Origin: an uncultured Opitutales bacterium
GTDB lineage: Bacteria > Verrucomicrobiota > Verrucomicrobiia > Opitutales > Intestinicryptomonadaceae
Length of the DNA stretch: 64,000 nucleotides
Assembly: GCA_900547395.1 (NCBI GenBank)
Contig: URGP01000011.1
Location: forward strand, 1-64,000
Direction of reading: 5' to 3'
Part shown: positions 35,178 through 44,298 of the stretch, piece by piece
Position numbering within the stretch: the first letter of the stretch is position 1
Layout of the letters: the number at the start of each line of letters is the position of its first letter
Notes under the pieces: model-generated
What the model was told of the DNA's origin: nothing
The model's input: the letters and a program-made list of their open reading frames with translations, nothing else
Database searches by the model: none
Position numbers and translations under genes: made by a program

Positions 35178-38100
35178 ATGAAAATAAACACTGTTATTAT
35201 GACACTGCTATGCCTCGGCTCTTCATGCCTTGGCATCGATTTAAAAGACGCCCAAAACGCGTGGAACGACATTTCCGTATTCCGCATAAACAAAGAGCCT
35301 GCGCGGGCGTTTTTCGTCCCCTATGCCGATTCTTCAAAAGTTCCCGTTTCGCAAGGCGATGAGAATGTGGAAAATCTCTATGAGAACACGGGCAGGGCGA
35401 AAGTCTTAAACGGCAAGTGGAAGTTCTTTTTTGCCGAAAAGCCCGAAGAAGTTTCGCCTGAATTTTTCAATTATGATTTTGACGATTCCAAGTGGAGCGA
35501 AATCGAAGTTCCAAATTCGTGGCAGGCTTGCGGATACGACAGCATTTTTTACGCCAACATCAATCTCGAAATGTTTTTTGACAAAAACGGCAGATGGCTT
35601 AAAGGCTTTCATAAGGGCAAGGGCGAGGAAATGTCGCAAGCAGCAAAAAGCCCGTTCATTCCCGAAATGCACCGCCAAAAAGCTGTTTACCGCACGTCTT
35701 TCGAGCTTCCGAAAGGCTGGGCAGACCGCGAAACAATCATAAGGTTTAACGGGGTGCGCACGGGATTTTTCCTGTATGTAAACGGTGAAAAAGTCGGATA
35801 CAGCGAAGACAGTTTTACGCCTGCTGAATTCAACATCTCAAAGTTTTTGAAATCAGGCAAAAATTCGCTGGCAGTCGAAGTTTTCAAAAACACAACGGGG
35901 GCGTATTACGAGATGCAGGACATGCCGCACATGATGGGCATAATCCGAGACGTCGTATTGCTTAGCCGCCCCAAAACTTACATCCGCGATTATTTTGCAG
36001 ACATAAAGCTAAATGATAAATTGGACGAGGCAAAAGTAAACTTGACCGTGTTTTTGAGCGGAAGAGAAAACTCGAAAGTTTCTGCCTCCATAGTAGATAA
36101 AAACGGAAATGCTGTTTTCAAAAAGTCGGCAAATGCAAGCGGCGGAAAAGCAGAAATTTCTGGACTTGTAAAAAACTTTAAATTGTGGTCTTCGGACAAG
36201 CCCGATTTTTACACTCTGATATTGGAAGAGTCGCAAAACGGCAAGGTCTCCGAAGCCGTCGCCGCAGACATTGCGTTTAGAAAATTTGAGATAGACGGCA
36301 AGACATGCCGTTTGAACGGCAAACGTTTTCTGATAAAGGGCGCGAATGTCCACGCGTGGTCTCCCGACAAGGGCAAGGCATGCGATTTCAAGTGGATGAA
36401 AAAAGACATCGAGCTGATGCGCGAAGCCAATATAAACGCCGTCCGCACTTCCCACTATCCGCCCGACGATAAATTTTTGATGCTCTGCACCCGCTACGGA
36501 ATCACTATTATGGACGAGGCGAATTTTGAAACCCACGGATTGAGGGACGAAATTCCGGGCGACAACGAATGGTTCTTTGCGATGTCGCTTGACAGAATGA
36601 AGAACATGGTTTTGCGCGACAGAAACGTGCCGTGCGTGATTATTTGGAGTTTGGGCAACGAGAACGCATGGCGTTTTACGAAGAACCATCAGGTAATGCT
36701 TGACTTCGCGCGCGAATTTGGCGGCGGGCGTCCCGTGCATTCCGAAGTCGAAATGCGCGACCCTCTGACTTTAAAAAACGAGCGTTTAAACAGCCCGACC
36801 GACTTCGTTTCGGGCATGTATGGCGGGCTTCCGCGCATCAAGTGGTACCAGACAAAAATGAGAAATGAAACGCGCCCCTTCATCTTTTGCGAGTACATGC
36901 ATTCGATGGGCAATTCCACGGGCAATTTAAAGGAGATTTTTGACGAATTCAGGAAAGACCCTTCGCTAAACGGCGGATATTTGTGGGATTGGGTTGACCA
37001 GTCGCTATTGATGCCGCTAAAGGAAAATCCGAATGAAAAGTATTTGACCTACGGGATAGACTGGGGCACGAAGCCGTCTTCAAACAACTTCTGTCTAAAC
37101 GGCGTGATTTTTGCCGACCGCACATATTCGGGCAAGTTCGACGACATTAAAAGAGTTCACCAAAACGCATGGTTTGAGGACTCGGAAAGCCCGTTCAAAT
37201 TCAAGGTTTCAAACGAATTTACGGCGACAAATTTAAACGAATTTGACTTTGAAGTCGAAGTTCTGCGAAACGGCAAAGTTGTGGCGAAAAGGGCGCAAAA
37301 GCCGCTAAATATTGCACCGTGGGAGAGCGCGGAAATAGAAATTGACGCGGCGGATTTAATCGAAAAAGACAAGAAGCTGGTGGAAAATTCAAATTTAAAC
37401 GGCGAATACTTTATAAATATTTCTTTAAAAGAAAAGCAAAGCGGCAAGGTGGTTGCAAAGCACCAGCGGCATGTCGGAAGAAGCGCGCATATAGCTTCTT
37501 CTTGCGGATATTTTAATTTCAAAAAATTGTCGGAAAACAAAGATTTTATTGTGTTTAGAGCATCCTGTTTTAGCAATTCAAATGCCATAGATTTGAAATT
37601 CTCCAAAAAGGACGCCGCTTTGGTTTGTGCTGTTTCTTCAAAAGATAAATCGCCGCTAATCACAGAGCCTCTTGATTTCGATATTTCGCAGGCTTGGATT
37701 GACAGCATGAAGCCGCCTATGCGCGACTATGAAATGTACGGCTTGGACAATCTAAAAACCGAAAAGCCGCAAGTTGTTTTCGACGGGAGATCGGTGCTTT
37801 GCAAAAAGTTCCTGCTAAATGAAGACGGCGCGGGATTTTTGTCGGAAATCAAATATTCCCCGGGCATGCAGGGAGTTAAGGTTGACAGCAAGTTTACGAA
37901 GGTAAACGACCTGCCCGAAAAGCTCAATTTGGCAAGAATCGGCGTGCGAATGGGCATCGAAAAGTCGCTTAAAAACGTCGAGTATTACGGCAGGGGGCCC
38001 TTGGCAAATTATTGCGACAGAAAAACGGGCGCGGATGTCGGCATTTATTCTTCGGATGTAAAGTCGTTCCTCGAACTCTTCCCGAAAACGCAGGATACGG

Positions 38101-38903
38101 GCAATCGCGAAGACGTAAGAAATATGATTTTATCAAGCGACAAAGCAAAATACAAATTGGCGTTTGTCGCGCTTGACAGGCCTCTTCCTTTTGCAATTTT
38201 GCCGAACTCGCAGGTTGAAATGAAGAATGCGAACCATCCCCATGAACTTCCGCAAAATTCAAATTCGGAACTTAGGATTGCATGGAATGTTTTTGGCATC
38301 GGGAACAGCTCCCACGGCCCCGAAACTCTCGATAAATACAGGCATTTCTTTAAAGGCTCTGTTAAGTTCAGATTTAAATTCGGCTTGGTTGATAAAGATA
38401 TGACGCCTGAAAAATTGGCAGAGGAAATCTCCTATACATATCCGATGTCGGAAATGAAAGAGGGTGAAAATTTGCAGGACGAGAGCTTGTTTCCGAAGCC
38501 TTCGGGGAAAGTCATAAGCTACGGCGCGGATGTGAAACTAAGCTCGGTTGACGAAAGATGGTCGCCCAAGGTAAACGATTTCACTACGGAGGGCGCGCAA
38601 AACTTCGCCTTTCATACCTTGAAAGAGGTACACCCGAATGTCGTTGTGGATTTGAAAACTCCGCAGCAGATTTCGGGCATTCAGCTTTCAAACCGCGCCG
38701 ACCACATGGCGTTTCGAACCGCGCCAATCGGAGTTTACATTTCTTCAAACGGCAAAGATTGGGAGAAAATATTTGTTAGCAAGCTTGCCAAAAAACGCTG
38801 GCATATAAATCTAAAAGAAAAAAAGACTGCAAGATTTATAAAAGTCGTTTTGGAAAAGCCCGAAGCGGAAGCTTTGCACCTTAAAAAAATAGTCGTTTTT
38901 TAA
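35178..38903 (+). CDS. Secreted GH2 beta-galactosidase with C-terminal discoidin (F5/8C) domain
   Basis: A 1241-residue enzyme of LacZ architecture: signal peptide to about SSCLG, jelly-roll sugar-binding domain (about 60-260), Ig-like domain, TIM barrel (about 385-690), further Ig-like and beta-galactosidase small-chain-type domains. The acid/base is E495 in LGNENAW and the nucleophile E572 in FCEYMHSMGNS. Residues from about 1120 onward (FTTEGAQNFAFHT to the end) form an F5/8 type C domain that can bind galactose-type glycans, suggesting attachment to insoluble or host glycans. It is probably periplasmic or cell-surface. It is co-transcribed with the Tat protein gene. Confidence 0.93.
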   Translation: MKINTVIMTLLCLGSSCLGIDLKDAQNAWNDISVFRINKEPARAFFVPYADSSKVPVSQGDENVENLYENTGRAKVLNGKWKFFFAEKPEEVSPEFFNYDFDDSKWSEIEVPNSWQACGYDSIFYANINLEMFFDKNGRWLKGFHKGKGEEMSQAAKSPFIPEMHRQKAVYRTSFELPKGWADRETIIRFNGVRTGFFLYVNGEKVGYSEDSFTPAEFNISKFLKSGKNSLAVEVFKNTTGAYYEMQDMPHMMGIIRDVVLLSRPKTYIRDYFADIKLNDKLDEAKVNLTVFLSGRENSKVSASIVDKNGNAVFKKSANASGGKAEISGLVKNFKLWSSDKPDFYTLILEESQNGKVSEAVAADIAFRKFEIDGKTCRLNGKRFLIKGANVHAWSPDKGKACDFKWMKKDIELMREANINAVRTSHYPPDDKFLMLCTRYGITIMDEANFETHGLRDEIPGDNEWFFAMSLDRMKNMVLRDRNVPCVIIWSLGNENAWRFTKNHQVMLDFAREFGGGRPVHSEVEMRDPLTLKNERLNSPTDFVSGMYGGLPRIKWYQTKMRNETRPFIFCEYMHSMGNSTGNLKEIFDEFRKDPSLNGGYLWDWVDQSLLMPLKENPNEKYLTYGIDWGTKPSSNNFCLNGVIFADRTYSGKFDDIKRVHQNAWFEDSESPFKFKVSNEFTATNLNEFDFEVEVLRNGKVVAKRAQKPLNIAPWESAEIEIDAADLIEKDKKLVENSNLNGEYFINISLKEKQSGKVVAKHQRHVGRSAHIASSCGYFNFKKLSENKDFIVFRASCFSNSNAIDLKFSKKDAALVCAVSSKDKSPLITEPLDFDISQAWIDSMKPPMRDYEMYGLDNLKTEKPQVVFDGRSVLCKKFLLNEDGAGFLSEIKYSPGMQGVKVDSKFTKVNDLPEKLNLARIGVRMGIEKSLKNVEYYGRGPLANYCDRKTGADVGIYSSDVKSFLELFPKTQDTGNREDVRNMILSSDKAKYKLAFVALDRPLPFAILPNSQVEMKNANHPHELPQNSNSELRIAWNVFGIGNSSHGPETLDKYRHFFKGSVKFRFKFGLVDKDMTPEKLAEEISYTYPMSEMKEGENLQDESLFPKPSGKVISYGADVKLSSVDERWSPKVNDFTTEGAQNFAFHTLKEVHPNVVVDLKTPQQISGIQLSNRADHMAFRTAPIGVYISSNGKDWEKIFVSKLAKKRWHINLKEKKTARFIKVVLEKPEAEALHLKKIVVF

Positions 38904-38924
38904 GGCGCGGATTTCGCGGCGTTT

Positions 38925-39875
38925 TTACGCTGTCTTAACTCTTGCAAATTTGCGCTTGTAAAGGCAAAGGGGGTCGAGAGACCTCTTTGCATGGCGTAGG
39001 TTTTCAATGCCCAAGTCCTGTTCCCTGTTCATTCTTGACGCTCCGAGCCTTTTTATTTCGTTTGCTTCAAGCCATGCCAACTTTTGCGGGGCGCCCTTGA
39101 ACGCGGGGTTGCATTTTTCAAAATGGACGGTGTAAATCTGCGGGTTTATTTCGCTAAATATTGAAACGCCCGCAAGAACGCCCTCTTCGGCAAAGAGCAG
39201 AATGCCCCTTAAATTCAAAAACTCGAAATTTTCCCTTGCGCACATTAGCGCGTCGTCTTCGTTTTTCAACCCGCCGTAGGTTATTGAAATTTCCTTTTGG
39301 CGGTTTATTTCAAGCATGAAGTCGAATGCGGTGTTTGCGTTTTGCGCGTTCAGTTCCCGAAAGGTGGCGTTCGGGTAAAGCTTGTCGAACTGCCTTATTA
39401 AATTGTGCTTTTTGCGCAGCAGCGCGCCGTTTAAATTTATCAGGTGGTTTAAGTCGTATATGTAGTCGAATTCGTTTTCGTCTTCTCCTATTTCAAAATA
39501 TTTGGAAAGTTCCGAATAGTTCTTTTCAACGTAGCTTGGCGGAATGTCGTATATGAAGCCGTCGTCGCTTTTTTTTGCGCTTATGAATGCTAATGCCTTT
39601 TCAAAAAGCTCTTTTGGCGAAGGCTCTTCGCCAATCGGGAACATTATGACGCGGTTTGCGCTGTTGTATGGCAAAACGGAGCCGCCAGATTTTACAATTT
39701 GCGTTTTATACATTTTGCGCCACATGAAAAGGTTGGCGAAATTTCTTTCGCAGCTGTCGCATGGATTTTTTGCGATAAGGGCGCATATTTGCGCTTTGTC
39801 GGACGCTGAAATGTCTTTAAGGGCGTTCGCGTCGAACGCGGTTTTTTCGGGAATTTTTAACTCTGCCAATATCAT
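38925..39875 (-). CDS. DUF2156 (GNAT-like acyl/aminoacyl transferase) family protein
   Basis: A 316-residue protein matching the DUF2156 family, which shares its fold with the C-terminal domain of lysyl-phosphatidylglycerol synthase and FemAB-type transferases. Visible landmarks are FANLFMWRKMYKTQI near residue 50, LRKKHNLIRQFDKLYPN near 155 and the end MNREQDLGIENLRHAK. It has no membrane domain, so it differs from full MprF. Family function is not proven; transfer of an acyl or aminoacyl group is possible. The convergent GH2 gene stops 21 bases away. Confidence 0.8.
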   Translation of the reverse strand: MILAELKIPEKTAFDANALKDISASDKAQICALIAKNPCDSCERNFANLFMWRKMYKTQIVKSGGSVLPYNSANRVIMFPIGEEPSPKELFEKALAFISAKKSDDGFIYDIPPSYVEKNYSELSKYFEIGEDENEFDYIYDLNHLINLNGALLRKKHNLIRQFDKLYPNATFRELNAQNANTAFDFMLEINRQKEISITYGGLKNEDDALMCARENFEFLNLRGILLFAEEGVLAGVSIFSEINPQIYTVHFEKCNPAFKGAPQKLAWLEANEIKRLGASRMNREQDLGIENLRHAKRSLDPLCLYKRKFARVKTA

Positions 39876-39914
39876 TGTTGAAATTTTGTTTTATCAAGAT
39901 TGTAATATCGCAAT

Positions 39915-40328
39915 ATGCGTTCAAAAATTAAAATATTAAAGTTAAATCCTTTTGAAAAAGATTATTCCGAAGCCGTTGCCCGCCTTTATGAATTTGAAGG
40001 ATGGATTTCTGAAAAAGACGATGCGTCAAAGATAAACTTGGCAATTAAAAACAGCTTTTGCGCATTTGGGGCGTTCGATGAAAGCGGGCAAATGGTCGGC
40101 TTTTTCAGGGCATTGTCGGACGGAGTGGGCGACGCGTATCTCCTAGACTTGATTGTCGATCCGAATTTCAGGAAAATGGGCATTGCCCAAAGCCTCGCGG
40201 AATCCGTCTTGGCGGAGCTTAAAAAGTGCGGCTTGGATTGGATTACATGCATTTCAACTCCCATGGCAAAGCCGGTGTATTCAAAATTCGGCAGGGAAAT
40301 GGAAAACTTTTCTCCTTTCAGATTTTAA
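39915..40328 (+). CDS. GNAT family N-acetyltransferase
   Basis: A 137-residue protein with the GNAT core: VGFFRALSDGVGDAYLLDLIV (beta4) followed by the acetyl-CoA loop VDPNFRKMGIAQSLAES, which fits the R/QxxGxG/A pattern (here RKMGIA). The substrate is unknown. It diverges from the DUF2156 gene with a 39-base gap and overlaps the convergent ccsA-like gene by four bases. Confidence 0.85.
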   Translation: MRSKIKILKLNPFEKDYSEAVARLYEFEGWISEKDDASKINLAIKNSFCAFGAFDESGQMVGFFRALSDGVGDAYLLDLIVDPNFRKMGIAQSLAESVLAELKKCGLDWITCISTPMAKPVYSKFGREMENFSPFRF

Positions 40329-42160
40329 AAATCGGTTTGGCTCAAATATTTTTCATGGTTTGCATTCGGCGCGGCTTGGCATTTTACGAACGCAAGAAGC
40401 GATATTAAAAATTGCGCCAAGACAAAGAGTGCGAGATAAAGCCATCCGTCGCTCATAAATCCGTAGGAATGCAACCCGATTCCGAGCATGTTTACGCCGA
40501 ACCACGCCCATGCCGCGACAATGTTGCCAATACATGCAAGCGCGAGAAACGCGCGGGCATTGGCGTATTTAAAGGCGTAAAGATGTATTGCAAAAGCCGA
40601 CCAAAGCACAACCATCAGCGCGCCGTTTTCCTTCGGGTCCCACCCCCAGAACCTCCCCCAGCTCATGTTTGCCCAGACGCCGCCAAGCATTGTTCCCGCA
40701 AACGAAAACACCATTGAAAAGCACATTATGGCATACACGGTTTTTGCCGTTTCAAAATTGGATTCTTCCGAAACTTTTCCGAGCTTTGCGGCGTTAAAAA
40801 GAAGCTTCAAAGACGCCGCAAATCCCGCCAAAAACACTCCGCAATAGCCTAACATCATCGGCACGATGTGCGCCGTAAGCCAAAAGTTTGAGTTTAAAAC
40901 CGCTGCCATCTTTCCCATTGTGTCGCCCGAATAGGGCAGGTTGAGCGCAATGACAAGCGATAAAAATCCGGCGGGGGCGGCAATCATTGCGTAGATTTTT
41001 TTGCCTTTTTTTAGCATCAGAAAAATGCAAATTCCAACCGCGACAAGTCCCGTGAAAATCACGGAGGAATAAAGGTTTGTAACGGGTGGGCGCATTTGTA
41101 TGTACATTCTTGCGAGCATTCCGAATGCGTGCATTAAAAACGCGCATGAAATAAAAACCGCGCCCGAGGCAAATGCGATGTTTGCGCATCTTTTTAATAT
41201 TGTTCCCGCAAGCAAAATCACTGCGGCAACCGCGTATAAAATCGCTCCCCTGTAAAAAATGTCGAGGCGGTTTGCGAAGTTTTCAAACCTGATTTTAAAT
41301 GGCGGATTCAGCAGGCTTTTAAGCTCTTTTATGTGCATGCCTGCCTCTTCGGGCTTGTTTTTGGAAACGCACTCCACAATGTCGCCGTAGCGCGAAAATG
41401 TTTCGATTTTGTTTTCGGACGGGGCGGTATCCAAGAGGGCGTCGAGTGGAGTTTGCCAGCCGCCGCTCATTGAGACCACCAAAATGTTGGAATTTTTCAG
41501 CTCGTCGTGTCGCGACTTTATTTCTTGAAAGGCTTGCAGGTATTGGTAAACATCGGCAAGAATTGCGGAGTCAGGCTTTCTGTTTTGGGCTTTCGCGCTT
41601 TCTATTTCCGCCGCCGCGCGCTTTGTCATCGCTTTCCACATTTCAAACGTCTCGCGCGGAGTTGCCCCTTCAAGGCAAAACGACAGGGCGTTTGACGCGG
41701 CTTCGTAGGCGGCGATTTTTTCTATCGCAAGCCTGCACGCCTTTGTAAACGGGGAGTTATCCTGCGAGTTTGCGGCATTAAACGCCTCTTCAAACTTTTT
41801 TTCAAAATCTTGGTATGAATAGTATCTTCCTTTTATGCCGAGAAGGTTTTGAAGTTCGCGGTTATCGGTGCTGAAAAATTTTTGTTCCGAAGCTTCAAGC
41901 TTGCGGGCGTTAATATAAACTAACCATTCGGTTGGCGACGCCCATTTGCCGCCGATTTTTACGCTTGATTTGCCGTATATGAAGCGCAAGATGTCCGCGC
42001 TTGCGCTTGAAAGGGGCATGAGCCTACCGCCTTTCATTGCGGGCATTTCGGAAAGGGCCGCGCCGTCTTTTAAAATTGCGCCGCGCTTGCCGAAAAAGTA
42101 TCCGAAGCAGATTATTGCAATGCAAACGGCAAAGCTAAATATTATGGCGATTTTTTTCAT
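40325..42160 (-). CDS. ccsA: Cytochrome c biogenesis protein CcsA/ResC-like with long N-terminal domain
   Basis: A 611-residue membrane protein. An N-terminal helix and periplasmic region of about 340 residues (starting after GRLMPLSSASADILRFIYG) precede eight or so helices with the haem-handling motif SWGRFWGWDPKENGAL. System II cytochrome c synthases (ResBC/CcsBA) carry haem across the membrane to apocytochromes. The last Trp position of the canonical motif is Gly here. The start at 42160 overlaps the stop of the upstream ResB-like gene by four bases. No apocytochrome gene is nearby. Confidence 0.9.
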   Translation of the reverse strand: MKKIAIIFSFAVCIAIICFGYFFGKRGAILKDGAALSEMPAMKGGRLMPLSSASADILRFIYGKSSVKIGGKWASPTEWLVYINARKLEASEQKFFSTDNRELQNLLGIKGRYYSYQDFEKKFEEAFNAANSQDNSPFTKACRLAIEKIAAYEAASNALSFCLEGATPRETFEMWKAMTKRAAAEIESAKAQNRKPDSAILADVYQYLQAFQEIKSRHDELKNSNILVVSMSGGWQTPLDALLDTAPSENKIETFSRYGDIVECVSKNKPEEAGMHIKELKSLLNPPFKIRFENFANRLDIFYRGAILYAVAAVILLAGTILKRCANIAFASGAVFISCAFLMHAFGMLARMYIQMRPPVTNLYSSVIFTGLVAVGICIFLMLKKGKKIYAMIAAPAGFLSLVIALNLPYSGDTMGKMAAVLNSNFWLTAHIVPMMLGYCGVFLAGFAASLKLLFNAAKLGKVSEESNFETAKTVYAIMCFSMVFSFAGTMLGGVWANMSWGRFWGWDPKENGALMVVLWSAFAIHLYAFKYANARAFLALACIGNIVAAWAWFGVNMLGIGLHSYGFMSDGWLYLALFVLAQFLISLLAFVKCQAAPNANHEKYLSQTDF

Positions 42161-42894
42161 TTGGATTTTTTGAAAATTCTGATGGCGTAAGTGAAAGCCA
42201 TTCCAAACATTATAAGCGCAACCGAAACCGTTGGCAGAAGCCCCGCGGGATTTTTTACGGCTTGCAATACGCTTGTTTTGCCGCCGTCGCGGTAGCTTGA
42301 CTGGTAGAACGTCCACGCGCCGAAGCTTGCGGGTTCATTCATTTTTATGAGCTTTTCGATTGCTATGTCCTTATACCTGAAAACCACAAGGCTCGAATAG
42401 TCTTTTGCGATGTCGCTATTTTCGTAGTTTTCTATCGCGAATTTTTTTAGCTCAATGGAAAACGGAAGCGTTGAAAGCAATGCGGGCTGTCCGCTTGAAG
42501 ATTTTAAAATCGAAGTTTGGGGTACTCCCTCTTGCAAAACGACTGCGCCTTCCTTTCTCCACGCCGCCTGCAAAAAGCCCGACACGATTAAAAGCACAAG
42601 GGCGATGTGCGTCATTGCAAAGCCCATTCCTTCTATGTTGCGCCTTGTAAATCTCTGGGCGGACGCCAAGATGTTTAAAATCGCCAGAATGCCGACGGTT
42701 TTTCCGCCGATTAGCGGAATAAATCCGAATGCGAGCGCGCACCAAGACTCAAAAAATTTCGCCTGAACCGCCGCAATGCCGATATTCGGGATTTCGAGTG
42801 TCGCAAAAAATATGAAAAATACCGAATACCCGAGCAAAAACGCTGTCAGTATCGGCGAAGAGGCGAGGTAGAATATTTTAAGCAGAATTTTCAC
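42157..42894 (-). CDS. ResB-like cytochrome c biogenesis protein
   Basis: A 245-residue protein with two or three N-terminal helices (LTAFLLGYSVFFIFFATLEI, FALTHIALVLLIVSG type) and a periplasmic beta domain (AVVLQEGVPQTSILKS, PFSIELKKFAIENYEN) before a last helix. This is the shape of a short ResB. It pairs with the CcsA-like protein (four-base overlap). The start is unclear: GTG at 42894, one base after the ychF stop, gives the typical MKILLK beginning and is preferred; a TTG at 42957 inside ychF would add 21 residues. Confidence 0.8.
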   Translation of the reverse strand: MKILLKIFYLASSPILTAFLLGYSVFFIFFATLEIPNIGIAAVQAKFFESWCALAFGFIPLIGGKTVGILAILNILASAQRFTRRNIEGMGFAMTHIALVLLIVSGFLQAAWRKEGAVVLQEGVPQTSILKSSSGQPALLSTLPFSIELKKFAIENYENSDIAKDYSSLVVFRYKDIAIEKLIKMNEPASFGAWTFYQSSYRDGGKTSVLQAVKNPAGLLPTVSVALIMFGMAFTYAIRIFKKSK

Positions 42895-42895
42895 G

Positions 42896-43999
42896 CTATA
42901 CGTTAAATCTAAAAAGCGCGACGTCTCCGTCTTTAAAAACGTAGTCTCTGCCTTCAAGGCGGTAATGCCCCGCCTCTCTTGCCTTTGCGACGGAACCTGC
43001 GTTTGCCAAGTCCTCGTATGAAACTACTTCAGCCTTGATAAATCCCTTTTCAAAGTCGGTGTGGATTACGCCCGCGCATTGCGGGGCAGTCATTCCCTTT
43101 TTGAAAGTCCATGCGCGGACTTCCTTTTCTCCCGCCGTGAAGAAGCTTGCAAGCCCCAAGAGATCGTATGTCTTGCGTATGAGTTCCGAAACGCCGCTGT
43201 CTTGCGCACCAAGCTCCTTTAAATATTCCGCTCCCTCTTCGGGAGACAAGTCCGAAAGCTCCTCTTCAATTCTTGCGCAGATTACGCATGTTTCGGCGTC
43301 GTGTTCTGTTTTTGCGAACTCCCTGACTTTTTGGACGTACAAATTTGCATCGGGATTTGCCAAGTCGCTTTCTGACACGTTGCAGGCGTAGATTGTCGGT
43401 TTCGAGGTTAGGAGAAAATACTGCTTCATTCTCTCTTTGTCGTCATCGGAGCATTCGAGGGTGTGCGCGGGCTTGCCTTCGTTTAAGTGGGCGACCAAAG
43501 CCTTCAAAAGTTCGGCGTTTTTTATGGCTTCCTTGTCCATGCTCTTTGCCTTGCGAATGCTTGATTCAAGCTGTTTTTCGCAGCTTTGAAGGTCGGCGAG
43601 GACAAGCTCTGTCAAAATAATTTGAATATCCCTTATAGGATCGACCGAGCCGAGTGAATGCAGAATGTCGTCGTCTTCAAAACAGCGCACGACTTGCACT
43701 ATTGCGTCCACTTCGCGTATGTTTGCAAGGAATTTGTTGCCAAGCCCTTCGCCTTTGCTCGCTCCCGCAACCAATCCCGCAATGTCAACAAATTCGACTG
43801 CGGCGGGAATTACCACGTTTGTTTTTGCGATGCCTTTCAATACGGCAAGCCTTGCGTCGGGCACTTCCACGACGCCGACATTCGGCTCTATCGTGCAGAA
43901 TGGATAGTTTGCCGCTTCCGCTTTTCTGGAGCGGGTGAGCGCATTAAAAAGAGTGCTTTTGCCGACGTTCGGCAATCCTACTATGCCTGCTTGTAACAT
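42896..43999 (-). CDS. ychF: Redox-regulated ATPase YchF (OLA1 family)
   Basis: A 367-residue P-loop protein. Walker A is GLPNVGKS (8-15). The G4 motif is NVSE instead of NKxD, which gives ATP rather than GTP preference in this family. The C-terminal TGS-like domain begins around [21 protein letters not shown]. It binds ribosomes and influences translation and the oxidative stress response. It is the first gene of a reverse-strand operon with the ResB/CcsA pair. Its 3' end adjoins the ResB-like start. Confidence 0.96.
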   Translation of the reverse strand: MLQAGIVGLPNVGKSTLFNALTRSRKAEAANYPFCTIEPNVGVVEVPDARLAVLKGIAKTNVVIPAAVEFVDIAGLVAGASKGEGLGNKFLANIREVDAIVQVVRCFEDDDILHSLGSVDPIRDIQIILTELVLADLQSCEKQLESSIRKAKSMDKEAIKNAELLKALVAHLNEGKPAHTLECSDDDKERMKQYFLLTSKPTIYACNVSESDLANPDANLYVQKVREFAKTEHDAETCVICARIEEELSDLSPEEGAEYLKELGAQDSGVSELIRKTYDLLGLASFFTAGEKEVRAWTFKKGMTAPQCAGVIHTDFEKGFIKAEVVSYEDLANAGSVAKAREAGHYRLEGRDYVFKDGDVALFRFNV

Positions 44000-44091
44000 G
44001 TCTTAAAAAAATTCAAATTGTGTATTTTCAATTTCTCTCAAAATTGCCCCTGCTTTTCAAGCAATAAAAAACGCCTCTTAAATCCCGAGGC

Positions 44092-44110
44092 ATGCGTATT
44101 TAGAATACGG
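44092..44110 (+). repeat. Left arm of a perfect 19-bp inverted repeat
   Basis: ATGCGTATTTAGAATACGG is repeated in perfect inverted orientation at 44235-44253, 124 bases away. Each arm is itself a near-palindrome (CGTATT-TAG-AATACG), so it could be an operator half of a looping regulator or one end of an invertible segment. A short GCCTC/GAGGC hairpin (44073-44091) lies immediately to its left, and ychF starts 93 bases further left. Confidence 0.9.
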
Positions 44111-44234
44111 TTGTCAACATTTTTTTATTTTAAAGGGTTTGCGGGGCGGTTTTTCAAATTTTGCCTATGCAAAGGTAAACAGTCAAAAATACTAAGATGC
44201 TTATATTTATTATATTATGAAAACACAAAGGAAT

Positions 44235-44253
44235 CCGTATTCTAAATACGCAT
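44235..44253 (-). repeat. Right arm of the perfect 19-bp inverted repeat
   Basis: CCGTATTCTAAATACGCAT is the exact reverse complement of 44092-44110. The AT-rich 124 bases between the arms include several TATATT/TATTAT hexamers. The PEP-CTERM gene starts 46 bases to the right. The whole 299-base region between ychF and that gene holds no other feature I can support. Confidence 0.9.
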
Positions 44254-44298
44254 TTTTTTGCTAATTTATTTTAAATCATAATAGAAAAGAATGCAGAT

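Noticed and set aside
44112-44117. TTGACA on the reverse strand inside the inverted-repeat region as a ychF -35 box
   Set aside because: No acceptable -10 hexamer occurs at 16-18 bases.
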